Source: Hyphomicrobiales bacterium
GTDB taxonomy: Bacteria > Pseudomonadota > Alphaproteobacteria > Rhizobiales > Rhizobiaceae
Assembly: GCA_900471925.1 (NCBI GenBank)
Contig: UCGV01000005.1
Location: 298,676-362,675, forward strand
Reading direction: 5' to 3'
Length of the DNA stretch: 64,000 nt
Shown one piece after another: positions 49,080 to 60,002 of the stretch. A program made the translations under genes and the position numbers. Under the pieces are notes generated by a model. That model was not told the origin of the DNA. It saw only the letters and a program-made list of their open reading frames with translations, and ran no database searches. The first letter of the stretch is position 1. Each line of letters opens with the position of its first letter.

Positions 49080-50657
49080 ATGGAACTAGACATCGTAGCG
49101 CTATCGCGCTTCCAATTCGCGCTGACCGCGCTTTATCACTTCCTGTTCGTGCCCTTGACGCTCGGCCTTTCCGTGCTGCTCGCCATCATGGAGACGACCT
49201 ATGTCATGACCGGCCGCCAGATCTGGCGGCAGATGACGAAATTCTGGGGCACGCTGTTCGGCATCAATTTCGTCCTCGGCGTCGCAACCGGCATCGTCAT
49301 GGAATTCCAGTTCGGCATGAACTGGAGCTATTACAGCTATTATGTCGGCGACATTTTCGGTGCGCCGCTAGCGATCGAGGGCCTGATGGCCTTCTTCCTC
49401 GAAGCAACTTTCGTCGGCCTCTTCTTCTTCGGCTGGGACAAGCTGTCGAAGGTCGGCCATCTCGTCGCCACCTGGGCGGTGGCACTCGGCTCGAATTTCT
49501 CGGCACTCTGGATCCTGATCGCCAATGGCTGGATGCAGAACCCGGTCGGTTCGGCGCTCAATCCGCAGACGATGCGCATGGAGATAACAAGCTTCTTCGA
49601 TGTGGTCTTCAATCCCGTCGCCCAAGCGAAGTTCGTCCATACCGTCTCGGCGGGATACGTCTGCGCCTCTATCTTCGTTCTCGGTGTTTCGGCCTGGTAC
49701 ATGCTCAAAGGTCGGCATATCGAAATTGCCAAGCGCTCGATGACGGTCGCCGCATCCTTCGGTCTCGCCTCTGCGCTTTCGGTCGTCGTTCTCGGTGACG
49801 AAAGCGGCTATCTTGCCACCGAAAACCAGAAGATGAAGCTCGCTGCGATCGAAGCCATGTGGAAGACGGAGCCGGCGCCGGCTGCCTTCACCGCCTTCGG
49901 CTTCCCGGATCAGGAGGCACGCGAAACGCATTTCGCCGTGCATATTCCCTGGGTCATGGGCCTGATCGGCACCCGCTCGCTGACGACGGAAATCCCCGGT
50001 ATCGACAAGCTGGAGCAACAGGCCGAGGTCCGTATCCGCGACGGCATCAAGGCCTATGACGCGCTGATGCAGATCCGCGCAGCACCGGCCCAGGATCAGG
50101 TAGCCCAGGAAGTGCGCTCCTCCTTCGAGGATCTCGGCCACGACCTCGGCTATGGCCTGCTCCTGAAGCGTTATGTCGACGATCCGCGTCAGGCGACTGA
50201 CGAGCAGATCACGCAGGCTGCGCGCGACACCATTCCGCATGTGCCGACGCTCTTCTGGTCATTCCGCATCATGGTCGGCCTCGGCATGTTCTTCATCGTG
50301 CTGACGGCAACCTTCTTCTGGCTGTCGGCCCGCCGGCATCTGGACAAGTATCCGCTGCTGCTGCGCGTCGCGGTCTTTGCCATCCCGCTGCCCTGGATCG
50401 CCATCGAGGCCGGTTGGGTGGTCGCCGAAATCGGCCGCCAGCCATGGGTGATCGAAGGCGTCCTTCCGACAGCAGTTGCCGTCTCCAACCACGGCGCCTG
50501 GGCAGTTCTGCTTACCATCATCGGCTTTGCTGCCCTCTACACCACGCTGATCATCATCGAGATGAGCCTGATGCTCAAGGCGATCCGCCAGGGGCCGGAA
50601 CCGGACCACGAGCCGGAAGCCAAGCTCATTTCCGAAACCCTCGTTCCCGCGGAGTGA
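49080..50657 (+). CDS. cydA: CydA, cytochrome bd ubiquinol oxidase subunit I
   Basis: Haem-carrying subunit of the high-affinity bd oxidase, which reduces O2 with ubiquinol. The 525-residue protein has the expected haem ligands: His20 in QFALTALYHFLF (b595/d), His in AKFVHTVSAGYV near residue 187 and Met in FRIMVGLGMFF near residue 400 (b558). The family GRQPW motif is present in EIGRQPWVIEGVLPTA. Nine transmembrane segments are expected. The Q-loop is not of the long type by length. Start at 49080 (MELDIVALSRFQ); the frame continues back to 48999 without support. Confidence 0.96.
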   Translation: MELDIVALSRFQFALTALYHFLFVPLTLGLSVLLAIMETTYVMTGRQIWRQMTKFWGTLFGINFVLGVATGIVMEFQFGMNWSYYSYYVGDIFGAPLAIEGLMAFFLEATFVGLFFFGWDKLSKVGHLVATWAVALGSNFSALWILIANGWMQNPVGSALNPQTMRMEITSFFDVVFNPVAQAKFVHTVSAGYVCASIFVLGVSAWYMLKGRHIEIAKRSMTVAASFGLASALSVVVLGDESGYLATENQKMKLAAIEAMWKTEPAPAAFTAFGFPDQEARETHFAVHIPWVMGLIGTRSLTTEIPGIDKLEQQAEVRIRDGIKAYDALMQIRAAPAQDQVAQEVRSSFEDLGHDLGYGLLLKRYVDDPRQATDEQITQAARDTIPHVPTLFWSFRIMVGLGMFFIVLTATFFWLSARRHLDKYPLLLRVAVFAIPLPWIAIEAGWVVAEIGRQPWVIEGVLPTAVAVSNHGAWAVLLTIIGFAALYTTLIIIEMSLMLKAIRQGPEPDHEPEAKLISETLVPAE

Positions 50658-50663
50658 CCTGTC

Positions 50664-51818
50664 ATGATCCTTCACCAACTCATCGACTATGATACATTGC
50701 GCATCATCTGGTGGGTGCTGCTCGGCGTGCTCCTGATCGCCTTCGCGGCCACCGACGGTTTCGACCTCGGCGTCGGCACGCTGCTTCCCTTCGTCGCCAA
50801 GACAGATACGGAGCGCCGTGTCGCCATCAACACGATCGGCCCGGTCTGGGAAGGCAACCAGGTCTGGCTCATCCTTGGTGGCGGCGCCATTTTCGCCGCC
50901 TGGCCGCCGCTCTATGCGGTCTCCTTCTCGGGCTTCTATCTGGCGATGTTTGCGATCCTCTTCGCTCTCATCCTGCGTCCGGTTGGCTTCAAGTATCGTT
51001 CGAAGCGCGAAAGCGCTGCCTGGCGCAACGGCTGGGACTGGGCGCTCTTCATCGGCGGTTTCGTACCGTCGCTGATCTTCGGCGTCGCCGTCGGCAACGT
51101 GCTGCAGGGCGTTCCCTTCCGTTTCGCCGATGACATGCGCATCTTCTACGAAGGCTCGTTCTTCGCGCTTCTGAACCCCTATGCCCTGCTCTGCGGCGTG
51201 CTTTCGGTTGCCATGCTCATCATGCATGGCAGCGCATGGCTGGTGCTGAAGGCAACGGGGCCGGTTGCCGATCGCGCCCGCCGCTTCGGCAGCATCGCAG
51301 CGCTTGCCGTCATCGTACTCTTCGCGCTCGGGGGCTTGTTCCTGTGGATCGGCGTCAGCGGTTATCGCATCACCAGCGATATTAGCCCGGTCGGCCCGTC
51401 GAACCCGCTTCTGAAGACGGTGGCGCTGGAAGGCGGGGCGTGGCTTGCCAATTACGGCGCCCATCCCTGGATGATTGTCGCTCCGGTGCTCGGCTTCCTG
51501 GGAGCGGCAGCCGCCTTCCTTGCCATGCAGGCTCGGCGCGAGGTCGTGACCCTGCTCTTCAGCAAGGTCTCGATCCTTGGCATCATCTCGACGGTCGGTC
51601 TCTCGATGTTCCCGTTCATCCTGCCCTCTTCGCTTGATCCGAAGTCGAGCCTGACGGTCTGGGATGCATCGTCGAGCCACCAGACGCTCTTCATCATGCT
51701 TGTGGTCACGGTCATCTTCCTGCCGATCATCTTTGCCTACACCGCCTGGGTCTACAAGGTGCTTTGGGGCAAGGTCGACGAGAAGAGCATCACCGACAAG
51801 AACAGCCACGCCTACTGA
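50664..51818 (+). CDS. cydB: CydB, cytochrome bd ubiquinol oxidase subunit II
   Basis: Second core subunit of the bd oxidase, 384 residues with about eight membrane helices. Characteristic stretches are the N-terminal MILHQLIDYDTLRIIWWVLL, GFDLGVGTLLPFVAKTD near residue 30, WEGNQVWLILGGGAIFAAWP near residue 60, and LFRPVGFKYR-like LILRPVGFKYRSKRES near residue 105. It lies 6 bases after cydA and 12 bases before cydX. Provides structural support and part of the quinol-binding environment. Confidence 0.96.
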   Translation: MILHQLIDYDTLRIIWWVLLGVLLIAFAATDGFDLGVGTLLPFVAKTDTERRVAINTIGPVWEGNQVWLILGGGAIFAAWPPLYAVSFSGFYLAMFAILFALILRPVGFKYRSKRESAAWRNGWDWALFIGGFVPSLIFGVAVGNVLQGVPFRFADDMRIFYEGSFFALLNPYALLCGVLSVAMLIMHGSAWLVLKATGPVADRARRFGSIAALAVIVLFALGGLFLWIGVSGYRITSDISPVGPSNPLLKTVALEGGAWLANYGAHPWMIVAPVLGFLGAAAAFLAMQARREVVTLLFSKVSILGIISTVGLSMFPFILPSSLDPKSSLTVWDASSSHQTLFIMLVVTVIFLPIIFAYTAWVYKVLWGKVDEKSITDKNSHAY

Positions 51819-51830
51819 GGAGACGAAACG

Positions 51831-51953
51831 ATGTGGTATTTTGCATGGATACTCGGCCTGCCGCTGGCAGCCGCCTTCGCTGTCCTCAACGCCATGTGGT
51901 ATGAGCTGATGGATGATGAGGCCAAGAAGAAGGCTTCGGGCGATCGCCGATAA
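51831..51953 (+). CDS. cydX: CydX, small subunit of cytochrome bd oxidase
   Basis: A 40-residue single-helix membrane protein beginning MWYFAWILGLPLAAAFAVLN, identical to E. coli CydX over the first nine residues, with an acidic/basic tail DDEAKKKASGDRR. CydX stabilises the haem environment of CydAB. GAGGAGACG lies just upstream of the ATG, 12 bases after cydB. The ATG context and the MWYFAWILG signature make this a confident call even though it is short. Last gene of the operon before the terminator. Confidence 0.93.
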   Translation: MWYFAWILGLPLAAAFAVLNAMWYELMDDEAKKKASGDRR

Positions 51954-51958
51954 AAGCA

Positions 51959-51993
51959 GAAAGGGCGCGGTTCACACCGCGCCCTTTCGCTTT
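51959..51993 (+). terminator. Rho-independent terminator of cyd operon
   Basis: GAAAGGGCGCGGT (51959-51971) pairs with ACCGCGCCCTTTC (51976-51988) around a TCAC loop, followed by GCTTT. It stops the cyd transcript 6 bases after the cydX stop codon and may also act on the convergent leftward genes. Confidence 0.88.
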
Positions 51994-52014
51994 CAGGCAG
52001 TCGCCGTATGGCTG

Positions 52015-52425
52015 TCAGCCAAGCCGGTTCTGAGACCGCTCGGCCAGTTCGACGATGATGCCATCGGGATCGCGGACAAAGCTGATCCTGTTCAGCATCT
52101 CGGAATGGACGGCAAAGCGCGGACGTTCCTTGATCTCGACACCTGCCGCCTCCAGCCGGGCGAAGGTTTCTTCGACATTGTCGAAATGGAAGGTGATGTG
52201 CTTGACACCCGCCGTCCCCTCCGGGAGATCGACCGCTCTCGCAGCACCGCCGGGCGGCGCAAAAACCTCCAGCATGCCACCGCCGGCGTCGAGGAATGCC
52301 ACCTGCATGCCATCAGGCATCTGTTTGCGCAGATGCAGCTTCAGCCCGAGCAAACCGCAATAGAATCCGATGGCCCGGTCCATATCGCTGACCGTCATGC
52401 CTATATGTTCGAAGGATTTCAGCAT
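52015..52425 (-). CDS. VOC (glyoxalase/dioxygenase-fold) family protein
   Basis: A 136-residue metal-binding protein of the vicinal oxygen chelate fold, with two beta-alpha-beta-beta-beta halves. Expected ligands are His in SFEHIGMTVSDMDRAIGFYC near residue 7, Glu in GGMLEVFAPP near residue 53, His in VKHITFHFDNVEETF near residue 75 and Glu in DPDGIIVELAE near residue 127. Members include glyoxalase I, methylmalonyl-CoA epimerase and ring-cleaving dioxygenases. It is the last gene of an operon with two Gfo/Idh oxidoreductases, suggesting a sugar-derived substrate. Methylmalonyl-CoA epimerase is an alternative, since the mutase gene is 3.6 kb away. Confidence 0.8.
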   Translation of the reverse strand: MLKSFEHIGMTVSDMDRAIGFYCGLLGLKLHLRKQMPDGMQVAFLDAGGGMLEVFAPPGGAARAVDLPEGTAGVKHITFHFDNVEETFARLEAAGVEIKERPRFAVHSEMLNRISFVRDPDGIIVELAERSQNRLG

Positions 52426-52435
52426 CTTCTTCTCC

Positions 52436-53536
52436 TCAGAGACTGGCGGCGAGCCGCCGGTCTTCTTCGGGCAACCAGGAGCGGTAAAGCGGATGATCGG
52501 CCTTGATCGGCATCGGCGTCGGCAAGCCAGTGCGCTGCGAATAATAGGCCGCGGTTACCAGTTCCAATGAGTTGCGGGCATCCTGCAGGGTCACCGGCGG
52601 ATCACGATCCTCCATGATTGCCTGATGGAAAAGCTCGAACTGGCGGGTATAGCCGTCTTCCGTGGCTTCGTAGCCGGCGAGTGCCGCATCGATGCGGGCC
52701 TGATGCTCCTCGTTTCCGGCGATGAAAGTCCAGGGATCGCGGCCCATCGTGTAGGGTTCCAGAATGCTTTCCGCGACGAGATCGCTGAAGCAGAAGCGCA
52801 GCCTGGAGATTTCCTTGCGCGAGCCGAGCGTCATGGACAGTGTTGCAAGCGAGCCATTCTTCATCTTCACCGACAGCGCAGCGGTATCCTCCACTTCGAT
52901 CGGATTGACGAGTGTCGCGCCATAAGAAAACACCTCGGCGCAGGGGCCGTGTACATAGTTCAGCATGTCATGAGCATGGATCGCGTGGCCGAGCAGGCCG
53001 CCGCCGAGTTCCGTCGCCCATTTGCCGCGCCACGGCACGGCATAATAATCCGGCCCGCGCCACCAATGCGTTTCGATGGTGGTCAGGAACGGCTTTCCGG
53101 CCAGCCCGCGCTCGATCAGGAGCTTCAGCTTCTGCAGGCCGGTGCCATAACGATACTGGAAGATCGGCATAAGCTTGCGGCCGTTCGAGCGCTCAAGGAT
53201 CTTCGCCATCTCATCCACTTCGGCAATGGAGCCGAAGAGCGGTTTCTCGCAGATCACATGCTTGCCGCTTTCGATCGCCTTCTTGCAAAGCTCGAAATGC
53301 GAGCTTGGTGGCGTGGCGATATCGATGATGTCGAGATCGTCGCGCGCAAAGAGTGAATCCGCATCCTGCGTATATTCGGGGATCTTGTGCTCCTCGCAGA
53401 GTGGCTGGCCGCGATCTGCGTCAAGTGAGCAGAGAACAGGAACCTCGAAGAGATCGCTGTTCCAGCCGAAGCCTGTCAGATGCCGTGCGGCTATGCCTGC
53501 GCCGAGGACGCCGACCCGTAGTTTCCGTGTCATCAT
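52436..53536 (-). CDS. Gfo/Idh/MocA-family oxidoreductase
   Basis: NAD(P)-dependent sugar/polyol dehydrogenase of 366 residues. Rossmann motif VGVLGAGIAARHLTGFGWNS at the N-terminus, EKP motif in HVICEKPLFGSIAEVDEM near residue 97, and catalytic-site candidate GGLLGHAIHAHDMLNYVHGP near residue 180 (His and Asp). GAGGAAGAT precedes the start at 53536; the second Met at 53533 is equally possible. Middle gene of a leftward operon with another Gfo/Idh gene upstream and a VOC gene downstream. Substrate not recognisable. Confidence 0.87.
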   Translation of the reverse strand: MMTRKLRVGVLGAGIAARHLTGFGWNSDLFEVPVLCSLDADRGQPLCEEHKIPEYTQDADSLFARDDLDIIDIATPPSSHFELCKKAIESGKHVICEKPLFGSIAEVDEMAKILERSNGRKLMPIFQYRYGTGLQKLKLLIERGLAGKPFLTTIETHWWRGPDYYAVPWRGKWATELGGGLLGHAIHAHDMLNYVHGPCAEVFSYGATLVNPIEVEDTAALSVKMKNGSLATLSMTLGSRKEISRLRFCFSDLVAESILEPYTMGRDPWTFIAGNEEHQARIDAALAGYEATEDGYTRQFELFHQAIMEDRDPPVTLQDARNSLELVTAAYYSQRTGLPTPMPIKADHPLYRSWLPEEDRRLAASL

Positions 53537-53543
53537 ATCTTCC

Positions 53544-54554
53544 TCAGCCGTTACCGATGCGCACGGCCTTCGTCTGCGCTTCGAGCGACAGGCGGCAGAC
53601 CTCATGGACGTGATCCTGTGTCATCGCCGTTTCGCTGCGGTCGCGCACGTCAGCGGCAAAGGCATCGAAATAGTCGAGCTTCTCGCCGCTGCAATCGATA
53701 TGCGTCATCTCCTTGCCGTTGACGAGGAAGAGATGGTCCTTGCCCGGGCGGCCGGCGATATCGATATATTTTCGAAGCTCTATATAGCCCTCGGTGCCGA
53801 GAATGGTCAGGCGCCCGTCGCCCCAGGTGGGCAGGGCCTCCGGCGTGAACCAGTCGACGCGGACATAACCGCTCGCCTTGTCTGAGCGCAGCAGCACTTC
53901 GCCGAAATCCTGGAAAGCAGGCTTTTCCGGCATGCCGAAATTACCAATAGAACTTGCGACCACCTCGCCGCTCGTCGAACCAGTGTAGAACAGGAACTGA
54001 TCGACCTGGTGCGAGGCGATATCGACGATGATGCCACCGAAGGCTTCCGGGTCGAAGAACCAGTCCGGGCGCGTCGGCAGCTGCAGCCGGTGCGGGCCCA
54101 TGCCGAGCGTCTGGATGACCTTGCCGATCGCCCCTTCCTTCACCAGCTTGCCGGCCTTGACGGCAGAGCGCACGCAATGACGCTCGGAAAAGCAGATGGA
54201 GAAGATCTTGCCGGTCTCGGCAACCGTGCGCTTGACCTCTTCGAGCTGGGCGAAGGTCGTCACCCCCGGCTTGTCGGTCATCACATCCTTGCCGGCCTTC
54301 ATGGCGCGGATGGCAAGGCCGGCGCGGTCGCACGGGATGGCGGATATGCAGATGATATCGATCGTGGGATCGGCAAAGATCTTTTCGCGGTCGATCTGCG
54401 GTGCATCCGGATAGGTCTTCTCGAAATTTTCGCGGAGCGCAGGCACTGATGTTTGCGGGCAATAGCCGACGAATTCGGCGCCTGCGGCCAGCAATCCCTT
54501 CACATGATCGAACGTGTGCCCATGGTCGATCCCGACGACGGCAAATCTCAGCAT
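53544..54554 (-). CDS. Gfo/Idh/MocA-family oxidoreductase
   Basis: A 336-residue relative, only distantly similar to its neighbour. N-terminus FAVVGIDHGHTFDHVKGLLA, with DKP in place of the usual EKP (DVMTDKPGVTTFAQLEEV near residue 95), and GIIVDIASHQVDQFLFYTGS near residue 175 with the Asp/His pair. HGH in the dinucleotide loop is atypical and may indicate an altered cofactor site. It heads the leftward operon; the start lies after a GGAGGATATTATC region. Function unknown. Confidence 0.85.
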   Translation of the reverse strand: MLRFAVVGIDHGHTFDHVKGLLAAGAEFVGYCPQTSVPALRENFEKTYPDAPQIDREKIFADPTIDIICISAIPCDRAGLAIRAMKAGKDVMTDKPGVTTFAQLEEVKRTVAETGKIFSICFSERHCVRSAVKAGKLVKEGAIGKVIQTLGMGPHRLQLPTRPDWFFDPEAFGGIIVDIASHQVDQFLFYTGSTSGEVVASSIGNFGMPEKPAFQDFGEVLLRSDKASGYVRVDWFTPEALPTWGDGRLTILGTEGYIELRKYIDIAGRPGKDHLFLVNGKEMTHIDCSGEKLDYFDAFAADVRDRSETAMTQDHVHEVCRLSLEAQTKAVRIGNG

Positions 54555-54923
54555 CGCGATAATATCCTCCAGCAGAATTTCTTCGGGGTCGGCCTGAGCC
54601 GCCCCTCCTCCTGAGGCAAAACAGACAGCGAAAGAAAGGCCCTGTCAAGGCGAGATCGGCGGCAAAAAACCTGCATCTCTTTTGTAAATATCTGAAATAG
54701 AAAGGTTATTTTGTATCTAAATAGTTATAAGTTATGATGAAATGCCGCTGCTCCGCCCATACTGTCGCAGATGCAAACGGCGGGTGCGAACCGCTTTTTG
54801 CCTGTCGAGACTTGCCCTCGGCCGGTGAATATGCTCGATTTTCACAAGCCGTCGGGTAGGAGGACGGCCACTATCCCATTCTGCAGGAGCGCTCCCCGCT
54901 CCGCCTTGTGACGGAAGATCACC
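54555..54923. promoter_or_regulatory. Divergent promoter region, Gfo/Idh operon / FAH-family gene
   Basis: About 370 bases. Strongly AT-rich in 54660-54740 (GTAAATATCTGAAATAG, TATTTTGTATCTAAATAG), which likely contains the promoter(s), followed by mixed sequence to the FAH gene. A 41-codon frame from 54734 has no support. No regulator gene is adjacent; no further structure identified. Confidence 0.35.
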
Positions 54924-56084
54924 ATGTCCCAATCTCCCCTCGATGCTGCCGCTTCGGGCGGCCTGTTTGTCGGCCGCGCCTGGAACCCCGATGGTGCCGG
55001 ACCGAGCATCGTAGCGCTGCGTGACGGCTCGCTCTTCGATATCACCTCCGTTGAGGCACCGACGCTGAGTGCCCTCCTGGAACGATCCGATGCGGCGGAG
55101 TTCGTTCGTGCCGCTGGCGGCAAGGCGCTCGGCACGCTGGACGCGATTGCCGCCAACAGCAACGGCAAGCCGGATACGAGCAAGCCCTATCTATTGGCAC
55201 CTGCTGATCTGCAGGCGGTCAAGGCCTGTGGCGTCACCTTCGCGCAATCGATGATCGAACGGGTCATCGAGGAGAAGGCCGCCGGCAATCCGGATCGTGC
55301 CGCCTCCATCCGCGAACGCGTCAGCACGCTCATCGGTGGCAGCCTGACAAACATCAAGGCTGGCTCGCCTGAAGCGGCCAATGTCAAGCAGGCGCTGATC
55401 GAGGAAGGCATCTGGTCGCAATATCTGGAAGTCGGCATCGGTCCGGATGCGGAAGTCTTCACCAAGTCCCCCGTGCTCTCGTCGGTCGGCTGGGGCTCGG
55501 ATGTCGGCCTTCACCCGATCTCGACCTGGAACAATCCGGAGCCGGAAATCGTGCTGGCGGTCAACAGCCGCGGTGAGATCAAGGGCGCAACGCTCGGCAA
55601 CGACGTCAACCTGCGCGATGTCGAAGGCCGCTCCGCCTTGTTGCTCGGCAAGGCAAAGGACAACAACGCCTCCTGCTCCATCGGCCCGTTCATCCGCCTG
55701 TTCGATCAGAGCTACAGCCTCGACGACGTGCGCAAGGCCGAACTCGATCTCAAGGTGACCGGCCAGGACGGTTTCGTCCTGCACGGCAAGAGCTCCATGT
55801 CGCAGATCAGCCGCGACCCGACCGATCTCGTCAAGCAGACGGTCGGCGCCCACCATCAGTACCCCGACGGCTTCATGCTGTTCCTCGGCACGCTCTTTGC
55901 GCCGACGCAGGACCGTGACGCGAAGAACCAGGGCTTCACCCACAAGATCGGCGACGTCGTCGAAATCTCGTCCGCCGGTCTCGGCGCACTGGTCAACACC
56001 GTCAGGCTTTCGACCGAATGCCCGCCCTGGACATTCGGTATCTCCGCCCTGATGAGCAATCTCGCAAAGCGCGGGCTGCTCTGA
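54924..56084 (+). CDS. Fumarylacetoacetate hydrolase-family protein
   Basis: A 386-residue protein of the FAH superfamily, which includes acylpyruvate hydrolases and 2-keto-3-deoxy-sugar-acid dehydratases. Visible metal-site region: WNNPEPEIVLAVNSRGEIKG near residue 205 (the conserved PEPE motif), then GATLGNDVNLRDVEGRSALL near residue 228 and AKDNNASCSIGPFIRLFDQS. The N-terminal 100 residues look like a separate small domain. The length and motif fit the sugar-acid dehydratase (KdaD/AraD-type) branch more than human-type FAH. It is divergent from the two-oxidoreductase operon, so a sugar-acid pathway is possible. Confidence 0.82.
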   Translation: MSQSPLDAAASGGLFVGRAWNPDGAGPSIVALRDGSLFDITSVEAPTLSALLERSDAAEFVRAAGGKALGTLDAIAANSNGKPDTSKPYLLAPADLQAVKACGVTFAQSMIERVIEEKAAGNPDRAASIRERVSTLIGGSLTNIKAGSPEAANVKQALIEEGIWSQYLEVGIGPDAEVFTKSPVLSSVGWGSDVGLHPISTWNNPEPEIVLAVNSRGEIKGATLGNDVNLRDVEGRSALLLGKAKDNNASCSIGPFIRLFDQSYSLDDVRKAELDLKVTGQDGFVLHGKSSMSQISRDPTDLVKQTVGAHHQYPDGFMLFLGTLFAPTQDRDAKNQGFTHKIGDVVEISSAGLGALVNTVRLSTECPPWTFGISALMSNLAKRGLL

Positions 56085-56085
56085 T

Positions 56086-58221
<2,136 letters not shown>

Positions 58222-58320
58222 ATCATCCTCCGCATCGTCTGCGCGCCACGCTACCATTATGCGGCAACGCGGCGCGATACAGCCTTAGGATAATTTGATC
58301 GGCAAGGCGATGATAGACGT

Positions 58321-59151
58321 TCAGCGATGTGCCGCCCAGGGCACGAAGATCCGCTCGATCAGCCGCGCCAGGATTTCCAGCAGGAACGCGATCGCGGCGA
58401 TCACAATAATGCCGCCGATGACGATATCCGTCACCAGGAACTGCGCCGCAGACTGGATCATGAAACCAAGGCCCTGGCTTGCCGCCACCAATTCCGCTGC
58501 AACCAATGTCGACCAACCTGCGCCGAGCGCGATGCGCGTTCCCGTCAGGATGGATGGAATGGCGGCCGGAAGTATGACATGCAGCAGCACCTGCAGGCGG
58601 CTTGCTCCGAATGATCGGGCGGCGTTGACGAAATCGACCGGGGCGGATTTGACGCCCGATGCCGTCGACAGGATGATCGGTGGCAGCATGGCAAGCGAAA
58701 TGACCGTGACCTTGGAGGCCTCGCCGATGCCGACCCAGATGATGATCAGCGGCAGATAGGCAAGCGGTGGCAGGGGCCGCAGGAATTCGACAATCGGATC
58801 GAGAATACCCTTGCCGATGCGGCTCGTGGCGATGGCAAGGCCCGCGGGCACGCCGATGAGGATCGAGACGGCAAGCGCGGCAAAGATGCGCAGCAAACTT
58901 GCCAGCGTATGCTCGGCAAGCGTGGAATCGACGAAGCCGTTGACCGCGACATTGACGAGCGACTTCGCTACGACAAGCGGCGACGGCAGGAAGACCGGCG
59001 AGACCGCACCATAGGCCGAGGCAAGGCTCCAGCCGGCAATGAGGACAGCGATGGTCGCAAGCGAGATCGGCAGCGTGCCGCGGCGTTTGGGCCGTACGTC
59101 TGCCGGCCGATCTGGCATTGCGGTCGTGAGTGTTTCTGCCTCGACACTCAT
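58321..59151 (-). CDS. tauC: Taurine-type ABC transporter permease (TauC)
   Basis: Inner-membrane permease of 276 residues of the TauC/SsuC group, with helices starting at RGTLPISLATIAVLIAGWSL near residue 30. The cytoplasmic loop with the EAA-like motif is DFVNAARSFGASRLQVLLHV near residue 173, followed by ILPAAIPSILTGTRIALGAG. It overlaps the ATPase gene by 4 bases. The third gene of tauABC; no tauD dioxygenase gene follows, and the next gene downstream is methylmalonyl-CoA mutase. Confidence 0.9.
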   Translation of the reverse strand: MSVEAETLTTAMPDRPADVRPKRRGTLPISLATIAVLIAGWSLASAYGAVSPVFLPSPLVVAKSLVNVAVNGFVDSTLAEHTLASLLRIFAALAVSILIGVPAGLAIATSRIGKGILDPIVEFLRPLPPLAYLPLIIIWVGIGEASKVTVISLAMLPPIILSTASGVKSAPVDFVNAARSFGASRLQVLLHVILPAAIPSILTGTRIALGAGWSTLVAAELVAASQGLGFMIQSAAQFLVTDIVIGGIIVIAAIAFLLEILARLIERIFVPWAAHR

Positions 59152-59942
59152 GCGGCAATCTCCTCTTCATCCGCGTGGATGAGTGCGGTCAGTTCGTCGT
59201 GCAGATTCTTGAATGCAGTAAGCGACTTGATCTCCTTGACGCTTTTGCCTTCGAGCAGAGCCTTGCCGAATTCTGTCCTGATGTCGGCGACGATGCGGCC
59301 GGGATCGGGTGCCAGCACGATGACGCGTGTCGCAAGCAACAGGGCTTCATCAATGCTGTGAGTGATCAGCAGAGCGCCCGTCCTGCTCTCGGTCCAGACA
59401 TCGAGCAGGAATTTCTGCATGCGGCTGCGCGTCAGCGCATCGAGCGCGCCAAGCGGTTCGTCGAGCAGAAGGAAACGTGGGCCGGAGGCAAGGGCGCGAG
59501 CAATGCCGACGCGCTGGCGCATGCCGCCGGAGAGTTCCCAGATATTCTTGCCGCCCGCATTATCGAGGCCCACCTTCGCAAGCAGCTCCTCTGCGCGGCG
59601 CTGCCTCTCACCTTTCGTGACGCCTTGAAGCTTCAGCGGAAAGGCAACGTTGCCGGCGGCGGTCAGCCAGGGATAGAGCGCGTCGTCCTGGAATACGACG
59701 GCCCGGTCCACGCCCGGCCCGTCGATCTCTTTACCGTCCACGAGCACACGGCCTTCGGTCGGCTGGGTGAAACCGGCCGCGAGGTTGAGAAGGCTGGTCT
59801 TTCCCGAGCCGGAACGCCCGATGACGACGACGAACTCATCCGAGGCGATATGCAGGTTGATGCCATCGAGGACGCGTCTGCTTTGACGATTGCCCTTTTC
59901 GGCATAATCGAGCGACAGAGACTGCAGTGAAAGTATGCTCAT
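59148..59942 (-). CDS. tauB: Taurine-type ABC transporter ATP-binding protein (TauB)
   Basis: Cytoplasmic ATPase of 264 residues. Walker A is GRSGSGKTS near residue 39, the Q-loop is VVFQDDALYPWLTAAGNVAF, the signature is LSGGMRQRVGIARALA near residue 140, and Walker B is FLLLDEPLGALDALTR. TauB/SsuB-type ATPases carry the LSGGMRQR and DALTR patterns. It is 60 bases after tauA, separated by a hairpin, and overlaps tauC. Confidence 0.91.
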   Translation of the reverse strand: MSILSLQSLSLDYAEKGNRQSRRVLDGINLHIASDEFVVVIGRSGSGKTSLLNLAAGFTQPTEGRVLVDGKEIDGPGVDRAVVFQDDALYPWLTAAGNVAFPLKLQGVTKGERQRRAEELLAKVGLDNAGGKNIWELSGGMRQRVGIARALASGPRFLLLDEPLGALDALTRSRMQKFLLDVWTESRTGALLITHSIDEALLLATRVIVLAPDPGRIVADIRTEFGKALLEGKSVKEIKSLTAFKNLHDELTALIHADEEEIAA

Positions 59943-59964
59943 GGCATCACCTGTTGATAAAAAA

Positions 59965-59988
59965 CCGGCGCAGCCGAAGCCGCGCCGG
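59965..59988 (-). promoter_or_regulatory. Intercistronic hairpin after tauA
   Basis: CCGGCGC (59965-59971) pairs with GCGCCGG (59982-59988) around a 10-base loop, between tauA and tauB, preceded by AAAAAA on the + strand (a T-run on the transcribed strand). It could act as a partial terminator as well as protect the tauA message. Confidence 0.55.
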
Positions 59989-60002
59989 GATCCTTGGGAG
60001 GA

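Noticed and set aside
50259..51809. A 516-codon reverse frame
   Set aside because: Antisense to cydA/cydB; extremely charged, repetitive composition typical of a reverse shadow of membrane genes.
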